7,260 nucleotides of DNA from Caldilineaceae bacterium (GTDB lineage Bacteria > Chloroflexota > Anaerolineae > Caldilineales > Caldilineaceae). The DNA lies in NCBI GenBank assembly GCA_028819675.1, contig JAPPKT010000100.1, forward strand, positions 1-7,260, in the 5' to 3' direction. Made by a program: the position numbers and the translations under genes. Position 1 is the first letter of the stretch. Every line of letters starts with the position of its first letter. Below, piece by piece: positions 1 to 6,435 of this stretch. A model generated the notes under the pieces. That model searched no databases. It was not told where the DNA came from and saw nothing but the letters and a program-made list of their open reading frames with translations.

Positions 1-395
1 GGCGCGCCATGCGTGCGGTAGCCGAAGACCGCGCCACGGCATCGCTGATGGGTGTTGACGTCAACGCCGTAATCGTGGTCACGTTCATGTTGGGGTCGGC
101 CCTGGCCGGGGCGGCGGGTGTCATGCTTGGTTTCCATAACACGGTCGTGAAGTTCAACAGCGGGTTCATTCCAGGGCTCAAAGCTTTCACGGCCGCCGTG
201 CTCGGGGGAATCGGAAATATCCCGGGAGCGATGTTCGGCGCGCTCATTCTCGGACTGATCGAAGCGGTTGGTCCCAGCGCACTGGGAATACCCACCGAAT
301 ACAAGGACGTGATCGCCTTCAGCCTGCTCGTGCTCATACTGATTTTCCGGCCTACGGGGCTATTTGGTGAAGTTTTGAGCGAGAAGAAAGCCTGA
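1..395 (+). CDS. livH: Branched-chain amino acid ABC transporter permease LivH, C-terminal part (5' end outside window)
   Basis: This is the C-terminal part of LivH, one of the two membrane permeases of the LIV/HAAT ABC importer family, which forms the inner-membrane channel with LivM. The reading frame is open from the window edge. The residues before the ATG at position 9 (Arg-Ala) continue the family pattern 'RA-x-RA-x-AED', so that ATG is internal and the gene starts upstream. About 130 residues are visible. They include the cytoplasmic coupling segment RAVAEDRATASLMGVDVN, a hydrophobic segment at about residues 19-41 counted from the internal Met, the AAVLGGIGNIPGAMFGALI signature at about 61-80, and a last membrane segment at about 98-114. 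The stop codon TGA shares its final A with the livM start codon, which indicates translational coupling. The recognition is firm. Substrate specificity could be amino acids, urea or short amides and cannot be fixed from this part. Confidence 0.93.
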   Translation, partial: RAMRAVAEDRATASLMGVDVNAVIVVTFMLGSALAGAAGVMLGFHNTVVKFNSGFIPGLKAFTAAVLGGIGNIPGAMFGALILGLIEAVGPSALGIPTEYKDVIAFSLLVLILIFRPTGLFGEVLSEKKA

Positions 396-2317
396 TGGCT
401 CTCCAATTTGCGGCAGGGGCAATCAGGACCGGACTCGTCGGCTTCGCCTTTTTGAGTTACCTGATCCTCATCGGCATCCCCGGCCGCATAGGCGGTTCGG
501 CCTTGCCGGTCCTGGCACTCATTTCCGGACTGTTCTTCTGGCTGAACTTGCGCCGCGAAGCGGCCACCTATCTCCCAAGGAATCCGGGGCAGAAGCCTGA
601 AGGCGTCGAGGGAAAACCGGGTTGGGAGATTGGCCAGAATGCCGATTCAAACCGGTACCCCCTCACTGCACTCCTTACCGCTGGCCCAGGAACAGCCGTA
701 GCCTTGAGGGGGCTGTTGGCGGGATTGACAACGGGTCTGCTCATTGCGATCGTGAGCGGCATCTTTGCCGCTGCGATGGGCAATGGCGTTGCGATCCAAC
801 CTGTTCTGGACAAGATCGTCCCCATCAACGTCGCCGCCTTGATCGGGGTATCTCCCGGACAGATTGTGCAAGCGGAAGTCTCGTTAATCCGATATCTGCT
901 TCAGATTTTCCTGTTCGCAGGCGCCGGCATTCTTGCGGGCCTGGCCGTAAGCGCCGGAAGCAGCAATCTGACTACAGCAGCACGTAGCGGTCTTCTCGCT
1001 GCGCACGATTCCGGCCCCACTCTGGGGTCAGTTGGCCGGCTCGCCGGCATCGCCCTTCCTTTTGTCCTGCTCGCATACATCGCGTGGATTGGACTCCCCG
1101 GCGTAACTGCTTTCGGCACAAATGAGGGGACGGTCCGCCTGCTTCTGACTCTGATCGCAACCGGCAGCGGGCTCTTTGCATTGCGCCTATCCAGACCCGG
1201 GCGGGAACAGAGAATCGTGGCGGTATTGCTCGGACTGGGCGTGGTTTCGATGCCCTTCATCCTCGACCAGTTCCAGAATTCCGTCATGGGTCTCGTTTTC
1301 ATATTCGTCATGATGGGCCTCGGGTTGAATATCGTAGTCGGGTATGCAGGGTTGCTGGACCTGGGCTACGTGGCCTTCTTTGCCATAGGCGCCTACACTT
1401 ACGCCTTCCTCTCGGCCCCCTTTTCCTCGCCCTACATCAGCGGCTTGCTTATCTTGCTGGGGTTCCCTCCGGACAGTCCCCTGCTGGGCTATTGGATGGC
1501 ACTGCCGGTTGCTATGCTTACGGCGGCTATTGGGGGCGTACTGCTGGGCATTCCCGTCTTGCGTTTGCGGGGGGATTACCTGGCAATCGTAACGCTTGGT
1601 TTTGGGGAGATCATCCGGCTTTTCATGCTGAATTTGGGCGAGTTGACCAACGGTCCTCGCGGCATACTTGAGATTTCGCAGCCGGCGTTGTTCGGCCTGT
1701 CACCTGCCAGTGCCACCTTTGGTTTGCTCAGCTCACAGGGTTGGATCTTCCTGCTGGCCCTGATAAGCTCAGCCATTGTCGCCTTTGTCGCAATTCGCCT
1801 GAACGATTCACGGTTGGGCCGCGCCTGGTTCGCCATGCAGGAAGACGAGGATGTAGCCGAGGCCACCGGCGTCCATCTCGTGCGCACCAAACTGCTCGCC
1901 TTCGCCATCGGTGCAACCTTTGCAGGTATGGCTGGCCAGCTCTACGCCGCCAGACAGATCAATATCTTTCCCGAGAATTTCACACTCTTTGTCTCAATTG
2001 ACGCCCTGGCACTCATCATTGTGGGGGGAATCGGCAGCCCTGCCGGAATTGTTTTGGGGGCATTGGCGCTGAAAGGTCTGCCAGAGGTCCTGCGAGGCGT
2101 CGACGAGTACCGAATCGTTACTTTCGCCGCCCTTCTGGTCATCATGATGATCGTGCGTCCTGCCGGTATCCTTCCCTCTGCCCGCCGCCGCACGCAAGGC
2201 ACTGATACCGATGAGTCCAGGCTTGACGACACCGTTGGGCTGATGGAGGGGCTTGTCCCAGGGGACCAGCGGGCAGCCTCTCCGGAGCCTGCCAACGGAG
2301 AGGAGGAGGCCAAATGA
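395..2317 (+). CDS. livM: Branched-chain amino acid ABC transporter permease LivM with long N-terminal membrane extension
   Basis: LivM is the second permease of the LIV/HAAT importer in the cytoplasmic membrane. The protein is 640 residues, while family members are usually about 300-430. The canonical LivM core lies at about residues 273-592. It shows NSVMGLVFIFVMMGLGLNIV (about 295-314), the GYAGLLDLGYVAFFAIGAY region, LRLRGDYLAIVTLGFGEIIR (about 389-408), the cytoplasmic coupling loop around 474-500 (GRAWFAMQEDEDVAEATGV), and VGGIGSPAGIVLGA near 543-556. Ahead of it is an extension of about 270 residues with roughly six predicted membrane segments (about 10-28, 34-51, 104-128, 164-187, 215-233, 246-264) and a hydrophilic loop at about 56-98. 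The tail (about 595-640) is polar and acidic. The start overlaps the livH stop by 1 nt and the stop overlaps the livG start (ATGA). The ORF is continuous, so the extension is not a frameshift product. The identity of the core is secure; the role of the extension is unknown. Confidence 0.93.
   Translation: MALQFAAGAIRTGLVGFAFLSYLILIGIPGRIGGSALPVLALISGLFFWLNLRREAATYLPRNPGQKPEGVEGKPGWEIGQNADSNRYPLTALLTAGPGTAVALRGLLAGLTTGLLIAIVSGIFAAAMGNGVAIQPVLDKIVPINVAALIGVSPGQIVQAEVSLIRYLLQIFLFAGAGILAGLAVSAGSSNLTTAARSGLLAAHDSGPTLGSVGRLAGIALPFVLLAYIAWIGLPGVTAFGTNEGTVRLLLTLIATGSGLFALRLSRPGREQRIVAVLLGLGVVSMPFILDQFQNSVMGLVFIFVMMGLGLNIVVGYAGLLDLGYVAFFAIGAYTYAFLSAPFSSPYISGLLILLGFPPDSPLLGYWMALPVAMLTAAIGGVLLGIPVLRLRGDYLAIVTLGFGEIIRLFMLNLGELTNGPRGILEISQPALFGLSPASATFGLLSSQGWIFLLALISSAIVAFVAIRLNDSRLGRAWFAMQEDEDVAEATGVHLVRTKLLAFAIGATFAGMAGQLYAARQINIFPENFTLFVSIDALALIIVGGIGSPAGIVLGALALKGLPEVLRGVDEYRIVTFAALLVIMMIVRPAGILPSARRRTQGTDTDESRLDDTVGLMEGLVPGDQRAASPEPANGEEEAK
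2301..2309 (+). promoter_or_regulatory. Strong Shine-Dalgarno for livG inside the livM 3' end
   Basis: A purine run AGGAGGAGG lies 4 nt before the livG ATG, inside the last codons of livM. With the ATGA stop/start overlap, it supports both the chosen livG start and translation re-initiation coupled to livM. Other genes in this operon have much weaker ribosome-binding sequences. Confidence 0.75.
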
Positions 2318-3114
2318 CTGCCCTCCTCAGCCTGCAGCACGTCACCAAGGTATTCGGCGGCCTGACAGCCGTCGACAATGTGGACCTTGAGATTGCAGAG
2401 CGTTCGATCACGTCGCTGATCGGCCCAAACGGGGCAGGCAAGACGACTCTCTTCAACTGCCTGACGGGACTGCACAGGCCGGAAGTGGGCGAGATTCTGT
2501 TCGACGGCAGCTCGCTAATCGGTCTGCGGCCGGACGAGATCACCGATCGCGGCGTTGCGCGTACATACCAGAACATCCGCCTTTTCGGCAGAATGACCTC
2601 GCTCGAGAATGTCCTGGTCGGCCAGCATCTGCGGCTGCACGCGTCGCACTGGAGCGCGGTCCTGCGCACACGCCGCCAACAGGAAGAGGAACGCGCAGCC
2701 CGAGAGTCTGCCAGTGCGCTGCTCAGTTTTGTCGGCCTGCGCGGGCGCGAGGAGGTCGTGTCCACAAACCTGCCATACGGGGACCAGAGGCTGCTTGAGG
2801 TTGCACGGGCATTGGGGAGTCAACCGCGACTGCTACTCCTGGACGAGCCGGCTGCCGGCATGAATCCGAGCGAGACCGACCGCATGATGGAGCTCGTCCA
2901 CAGGCTACGCGACGAGAAGGGGATCACGGTATTTCTGATTGAGCACGACATGAAGGTCGTGATGAGTATTTCAGAAAGTGTTGCCGTTCTGGATTACGGG
3001 GAGAAGATCGCCGAAGGAACGCCGGAAGAGGTCCGCGCAGACGCGCGCGTAGTTGAGGCTTACCTTGGTCCCGAGGTAGCCGTGCAGGAAACGGCCAGGC
3101 CGGCGAACGGTTGA
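2314..3114 (+). CDS. livG: Branched-chain amino acid ABC transporter ATP-binding protein LivG
   Basis: LivG is one of the two cytoplasmic ATPases that power the LivHM permease. Its 266 residues are normal for the family (about 250-260). Visible motifs in order are Walker A GPNGAGKTT (37-45), the Q-loop glutamine in RTYQNIRLF (Q86), the LivG-type signature NLPYGDQRLLEVARAL (152-167), Walker B LLLLDEP (D177, E178) and the switch histidine in IEHDMKVV (H211). The signature reads PYGDQ instead of SGGQ. As I recall E. coli LivG has AYGDQ here, so this is typical of the subfamily and not a defect. The last 25 or so residues include the LivG-type EVRADARVVEAYLG stretch. The start is set by the ATGA overlap with livM and a strong ribosome-binding site. 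livF follows 3 nt after the stop, so the genes are surely co-transcribed. Confidence 0.96.
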   Translation: MTALLSLQHVTKVFGGLTAVDNVDLEIAERSITSLIGPNGAGKTTLFNCLTGLHRPEVGEILFDGSSLIGLRPDEITDRGVARTYQNIRLFGRMTSLENVLVGQHLRLHASHWSAVLRTRRQQEEERAARESASALLSFVGLRGREEVVSTNLPYGDQRLLEVARALGSQPRLLLLDEPAAGMNPSETDRMMELVHRLRDEKGITVFLIEHDMKVVMSISESVAVLDYGEKIAEGTPEEVRADARVVEAYLGPEVAVQETARPANG

Positions 3115-3117
3115 AGC

Positions 3118-3870
3118 ATGCTGATCCTGGATTCGGTCCACACCTACTACGGACATATCCACGCGTTAAAGGGCATTTCCCTGAGCGTGAATGAAGGTGA
3201 AGTGGTAACGCTCATCGGCTCGAACGGCGCGGGCAAGACGACCACGCTCAACACCATCAGCGGGGTTCTACCGGCCCGCGCCGGCGCAATCTACTTTCAG
3301 GATAGCCCACCAGGGGGAGGCAGCAGGCCCCTTCCCAGCCGCGACAACGGTATTCGACTGGACAGAATGCCTGCCCACGAGGTGGCCAGGCTGGGCGTTT
3401 CGCAGTCACCGGAAGGGCGCAAGATTTTTGCCCGCCTTTCGGTCCAGGAGAATCTGGCGATGGGCGCTTTCGCGCGCACCGATAGCGATGGCGTCCGCGA
3501 TGACCTGAAACGCGTCTTTGAACTCTTCCCGCGCCTCAAGGAACGCCTCAGCCAGCCGGGCGGCACGCTCTCCGGAGGTGAACAGCAGATGCTGGCGATC
3601 GGCCGCGCCCTCATGAGCAGTCCCCGCATACTTCTTCTGGACGAACCCTCGATGGGACTGGCCCCGCTGCTCGTGCAGCAGATATTTCAGATCATTCGCG
3701 AGATCAACGCCCAGGGCACGACGATCCTGCTGGTGGAACAGAACGCGCAGGCCGCGCTTCAGGTTGCCGACCGAGGTTACGTTCTGGAGACCGGCAACAT
3801 CGTGCTGAGCGGCGCGGCCGGCGACCTATTGGCCAACCCGCAGGTGGCCGAAGCGTACCTCGGCATCTGA
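3118..3870 (+). CDS. livF: Branched-chain amino acid ABC transporter ATP-binding protein LivF
   Basis: LivF is the second cytoplasmic ATPase of the importer and is expected to pair with LivG. It has 250 residues, slightly longer than the usual 233-240. Motifs in order are Walker A GSNGAGKTT (34-42), SPEGRKIFARLSVQENL (97-113, the LivF hallmark after the Q-loop), signature LSGGEQQMLAIGRAL (151-165) and Walker B ILLLDEPS (D175, E176). VEQNAQAAL (206-214) follows, with Gln208 where most ABC ATPases have the switch histidine. That Gln is normal for LivF and suggests asymmetric ATP sites in the LivGF pair. The extra length comes from a Gly/Pro/Arg-rich insertion at about residues 63-80 between the first beta strands and the Q-loop region. 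The ATG is 3 nt after the livG stop with little Shine-Dalgarno sequence, so coupling to livG is likely. It is the last gene of the operon. Confidence 0.96.
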   Translation: MLILDSVHTYYGHIHALKGISLSVNEGEVVTLIGSNGAGKTTTLNTISGVLPARAGAIYFQDSPPGGGSRPLPSRDNGIRLDRMPAHEVARLGVSQSPEGRKIFARLSVQENLAMGAFARTDSDGVRDDLKRVFELFPRLKERLSQPGGTLSGGEQQMLAIGRALMSSPRILLLDEPSMGLAPLLVQQIFQIIREINAQGTTILLVEQNAQAALQVADRGYVLETGNIVLSGAAGDLLANPQVAEAYLGI

Positions 3871-3919
3871 CGGTCCGACGCGGCGTCCCCGCATCTGGTT
3901 TGAGATCCGGCGGTCAAGA
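3871..3919. other. Short convergent intergenic gap between livF and the hydroxyacid dehydrogenase
   Basis: The 49 nt between the two convergent stop codons contain only a very short inverted repeat (GACG/CGTC near 3877-3887) and no T-tract. I see no convincing Rho-independent terminator for either operon, so termination may be Rho-dependent or the two transcripts may overlap at their 3' ends. Confidence 0.4.
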
Positions 3920-4870
3920 CTAGAAGAGACGGCGTTTGTCCACGATGTTTCGGGGCGTCTCTCCGGCCAGGTAGCGGCGCAGATTGTCCTTCAGGGTGTC
4001 GATGCGGCGCTGGGGAACGTGAGGATTGTCGGCAGCGACGTGGGGCGTAAGGATGACGTTTTCCATCTTCCACAGAGGGTGCTCCGCCGGTAGCGGCTCG
4101 GTCTCGTAAACGTCAAGCGCGGCACCGGCGATGGCGGCCGATTCCAGTGCCGCCACCAGCGCGTCCAGTTTGACGACGACCCCACGGCTGATGTTGATCA
4201 GGTATGCCGTCGGCTTCATGCGGGCGATCTCTGCGGCGCCGATCAGTCCGACGGTCTCCGGTGTTTGGGGTACGCAGCTGACCGCGAAGTCGGCCTCTGC
4301 CAGCAGATCGGGAAGCCGGTCCTGCGGCCAGAGCGCGTCCAGATCGAGGCTGCGTCCTGGCGCCGCGTCGGGCCGCGCGTCGACGGCGATTACGCGCATG
4401 TCGTGCGCCTTGCCGCGGCGGGCCAGCTCCGACCCGATTCCTCCCAGCCCGATAACGCCCAGAGTGCAGTCGCCCAAATGGCGTACCGGCGTCCCCTTTC
4501 GCCACTCACCTTGAATCTGGCGGCGCATGTAGAGATGTATGCCGCGGGCGAACATCAGAATGAAGCAGAAAGCGTGGTCGGCAATCATGTCGCTATATAT
4601 CTTGGCCATGTTACTGATCACGACATCGCTCTCGGCCAGTTCCGGATACATGTAGTGCTCCAGGCCGGCTATCGGAGTCTGCAGCCAGCGCAGGCTCTCG
4701 GCCCGCGCCAGCAGGGCGGGCGTGAGGTTTCCGTACATGCCGACAGCCTGTGGAATCGCGGCGAGCGCTTCCTCTTCGGTCAGCGCGTTGACAATCTCCA
4801 GGTCCGGCGATACTGCCCGGACCTGCTCAAGTTCCTCAGGGGTCAGAGGTGGATAAATGAGAAAGTTCAT
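3920..4870 (-). CDS. D-2-hydroxyacid dehydrogenase, NAD-binding (GhrA-like branch)
   Basis: The product is a 316-residue cytoplasmic NAD-dependent D-isomer-specific 2-hydroxyacid dehydrogenase, which interconverts 2-oxoacids and D-2-hydroxyacids. The length is normal for the family. The Rossmann motif GLGGIG is at 141-146, and an acidic residue 18 positions later (D164, in VIAVDAR) favours NAD(H) over NADP(H). The catalytic set is complete: Arg229 in INISRGV, Glu258 in DVYETEPLP and His277 in ILTPHVAAD. The PLPAEHPLW and TPHVAA stretches resemble the glyoxylate/hydroxypyruvate reductase GhrA group, but the precise substrate cannot be assigned. The ATG at 4870 is preceded by GAGAGGA about 9 nt upstream. 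The gene begins 20 nt after the stop of the Gfo/Idh/MocA gene on the same strand, so the two form an operon. Its 3' end is convergent with livF. Confidence 0.93.
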   Translation of the reverse strand: MNFLIYPPLTPEELEQVRAVSPDLEIVNALTEEEALAAIPQAVGMYGNLTPALLARAESLRWLQTPIAGLEHYMYPELAESDVVISNMAKIYSDMIADHAFCFILMFARGIHLYMRRQIQGEWRKGTPVRHLGDCTLGVIGLGGIGSELARRGKAHDMRVIAVDARPDAAPGRSLDLDALWPQDRLPDLLAEADFAVSCVPQTPETVGLIGAAEIARMKPTAYLINISRGVVVKLDALVAALESAAIAGAALDVYETEPLPAEHPLWKMENVILTPHVAADNPHVPQRRIDTLKDNLRRYLAGETPRNIVDKRRLF

Positions 4871-4890
4871 CGAATTCAGTCCTCTCGTTG

Positions 4891-6045
4891 CTAAGATGGC
4901 TTTCGCCTGTACGCCGCGAACCTCTCCGCCCGCAGCAGCTGTTCAATGTAAACCCTCTCGCCGCCCAGATCATCCGAGACATTGGCCCCAATTACGGCGG
5001 CCAGGCTGTTCATGGCGTCGCTGAAGGGCGAGCGGACCAGCTCAGGGCGCCCCTCGGCGATGGCCTGGGCGAAGAATCGACTTATGGCAAACGTGTCGTC
5101 GCCGCCCCGCCCGTTGAAGAGCGCCTTCGTGACCACGTCCTGTTGCGGCGGTTGCGCCGGCGGGTAGGGGCCGTCGTATTCGTAGGCAATAACGCCTTCC
5201 CAGCTGATCTCCGCCCTTCCCTCCGTCCACAGGACCTGATGGTCGCTATGGTCGGCATAGACCTTGCGCAAGCGCGAAAGCGTCATCGTTCCTGTTGCGC
5301 CGCCGACAAAGCCGAAAAGCACGCTGTAGGTGTAGGGATTGTCGGCTCCGTCGTGGACATCAGCCTCAGGCCGGTGCTGGTAATGGGCCTGCACCCACTC
5401 GACATCGCCGAACCAATAGCGCCAGAGGTCGAGGAGGTGAATGCCGCCTTCGACGACCGTCATGCCGCTCCAGGCCCGGTTGGCAGTCCATACTCTATTG
5501 GCCGGCCCCCCGTGCAGTTCAGTTTGATGGTGTTTGACGTTGTGCCCTTCAAGCGGACCATGATAGGTGTAGCAGGCCATTAACGGTCGTCTGCCCTCAC
5601 GCAGATGGCGGTGGATAGCCTCGTGCCGGCCGTCGAAGCGCTGCTGGAATCCGGCCGTACTGAGCACGCCGGCGCCACTTATCGCCGCCTCCATCTCCAG
5701 CGCTTCGTCCAGATAGAGGCTCATCGGCTTTTCGACGAAAAGATGCAGACCTGATTCAGCAGCCTGTACGACCTCCCCTGAGTGGACATTAGGGGGTATA
5801 CATACGTACAGTGCATCCGGTTCCTGTTCCAACAGCGCCACAAAGTCGGTCGTATGCAGGACGCCGTCAGGCTTGAACCCTTCTACATAGTTGCGGATCT
5901 TGTCCGTTTCCAGATTGGCTTCAAATGCGTCCGCCAACGCCACGAGGCGGACGGCGCCCTGTTGCTGAAGTGTCCATAGCGATCTCAAATGTTGCAGCCC
6001 CCGCTGACCCAAGCCCATCAAGGAAACGCGTACAGGTCCTTTCAT
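4891..6045 (-). CDS. Gfo/Idh/MocA family NAD(P)-dependent oxidoreductase
   Basis: This 384-residue cytoplasmic protein belongs to the Gfo/Idh/MocA family, whose members oxidise or reduce sugars, inositols and related compounds. The N-terminal Rossmann domain (about 1-125) shows LMGLGQRGLQHL with the G-x-G-x-x-G loop at 11-16, an ALAD strand end (D39), CIPPNVHSGEVVQAAESG (82-99) and the family EKP motif in LFVEKPMSL (Lys106 is the conserved lysine). The C-terminal alpha/beta domain carries VVEGGIHLLDLWRYWFGDV (198-216), where His203 and Asp206 sit at the usual catalytic/substrate positions. No signal peptide is seen. The start is supported by GGAG 6 nt upstream. It is the first gene of a minus-strand pair with the D-2-hydroxyacid dehydrogenase and has a candidate promoter at about 6158-6185. 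The substrate is unknown. Confidence 0.93.
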   Translation of the reverse strand: MKGPVRVSLMGLGQRGLQHLRSLWTLQQQGAVRLVALADAFEANLETDKIRNYVEGFKPDGVLHTTDFVALLEQEPDALYVCIPPNVHSGEVVQAAESGLHLFVEKPMSLYLDEALEMEAAISGAGVLSTAGFQQRFDGRHEAIHRHLREGRRPLMACYTYHGPLEGHNVKHHQTELHGGPANRVWTANRAWSGMTVVEGGIHLLDLWRYWFGDVEWVQAHYQHRPEADVHDGADNPYTYSVLFGFVGGATGTMTLSRLRKVYADHSDHQVLWTEGRAEISWEGVIAYEYDGPYPPAQPPQQDVVTKALFNGRGGDDTFAISRFFAQAIAEGRPELVRSPFSDAMNSLAAVIGANVSDDLGGERVYIEQLLRAERFAAYRRKPS

Positions 6046-6157
6046 CTTAGCTCCACTTTGTCCTTTCCCTTGGAATGTATTTGGTCTCCGCCCCTTTGCG
6101 AGTCCAGTTGGGCAGGTTCGACGTGTCCTTATTTGCCTGTCCTCTCAGATGCTTTTC

Positions 6158-6185
6158 ATTGTAGCGGAAAACAGTCAGGGGGCAA
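6158..6185 (-). promoter_or_regulatory. Candidate sigma70-type promoter for the oxidoreductase/dehydrogenase pair
   Basis: Read on the minus strand, TTGCCC (6185-6180) and TACAAT (6163-6158) are separated by 16 nt. The -10 matches consensus at 5 of 6 positions. Transcription would begin near 6151, giving a leader of about 105 nt before the ATG at 6045. The prediction rests on hexamer matches and position only. Confidence 0.45.
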
Positions 6186-6234
6186 CGCCAGTACAGTAAG
6201 TTGCATTGCCAGAATCGCCTGGAGCCGTAGAAAT

Positions 6235-6263
6235 TTGCTTTCCTTACCTGGAACGTCTATAAT
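6235..6263 (+). promoter_or_regulatory. Candidate sigma70-type promoter for rpmG
   Basis: A perfect TATAAT at 6258-6263 lies 17 nt after TTGCTT at 6235-6240. The -35 is weak beyond its TTG, but the spacing is ideal. The expected start point is near 6270, about 165 nt upstream of the rpmG start codon, which leaves a long leader containing a terminator-like hairpin. Confidence 0.6.
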
Positions 6264-6320
6264 CTGCGTCGACGAATGTTGAGTTCGAAAGAGGGCAGCT
6301 TGCCGCTCTCCTCTCATCTT

Positions 6321-6360
6321 TCCCGAACAGTCCTCCACCGAGGTCCTGTTAGGGGTTTTT
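6321..6360 (+). terminator. Terminator-like hairpin in the rpmG leader (attenuator or end of a short RNA)
   Basis: The arms AACAG (6326-6330) and CTGTT (6346-6350) enclose CCTC/GAGG (6332-6335, 6340-6343) around a CACC loop. CCC (6322-6324) can pair with GGG (6352-6354) below a single mismatch, and TTTTT follows at 6356-6360. This is the form of a Rho-independent terminator on the plus strand. No plus-strand gene lies upstream of it except whatever starts at the promoter at 6258-6263, so it either attenuates rpmG or ends an RNA of about 90 nt. Confidence 0.5.
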
Positions 6361-6424
6361 GAGCGAGGTACGGGTGCCTGATTGGCCCAGTATGCAAGGC
6401 ACACCGTTGCATCAGGATTTGAAT

Positions 6425-6430
6425 CGGAGG
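6425..6430 (+). promoter_or_regulatory. rpmG ribosome-binding site
   Basis: CGGAGG is 5 nt ahead of the ATG at 6436. It decides in favour of that start over the in-frame ATG at 6382, which would add 18 residues not found in L33 proteins and has no good Shine-Dalgarno sequence. Confidence 0.8.
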
Positions 6431-6435
6431 CGAAA

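Larger units (their letters stand above)
6046..6435. other. 390-nt divergent intergenic region between the oxidoreductase gene and rpmG
   Basis: No credible protein-coding gene is seen here. Open frames through it lack ribosome-binding sites and family resemblance. It holds a candidate minus-strand promoter (6158-6185), a candidate plus-strand promoter (6235-6263), two hairpins (6291-6308 and 6321-6355, the latter followed by five Ts) and short competing inverted repeats just upstream of the rpmG ribosome-binding site. Confidence 0.7.

Noticed and set aside
2314..3114. LivG signature PYGDQ as a possibly defective ABC signature
   Set aside because: Variant signatures of this form occur in the LivG subfamily, and all other ATPase motifs are intact.
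3736..3747. LivF Gln208 in place of the switch histidine as a catalytic defect
   Set aside because: VEQN is the usual LivF sequence, so it is a family trait.
4265..5583. Long plus-strand open frames (209 and 231 residues) opposite the two dehydrogenase genes
   Set aside because: They lie antisense to genes with complete family motifs, their translations match no family I know, and long antisense frames are expected in GC-rich codon-biased DNA.
6276..6362. A 28-codon plus-strand frame (starts MLSSKEGS) spanning the leader hairpins, a possible leader peptide
   Set aside because: It has no Shine-Dalgarno sequence and would begin only about 6 nt from the predicted transcript start. There is no run of regulatory codons to support attenuation by translation.
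6382..6435. An 18-residue N-terminal extension of L33 from the upstream in-frame ATG
   Set aside because: L33 proteins normally begin near MAK, and the ATG at 6436 has a well-placed CGGAGG. The upstream segment is better explained as leader RNA.
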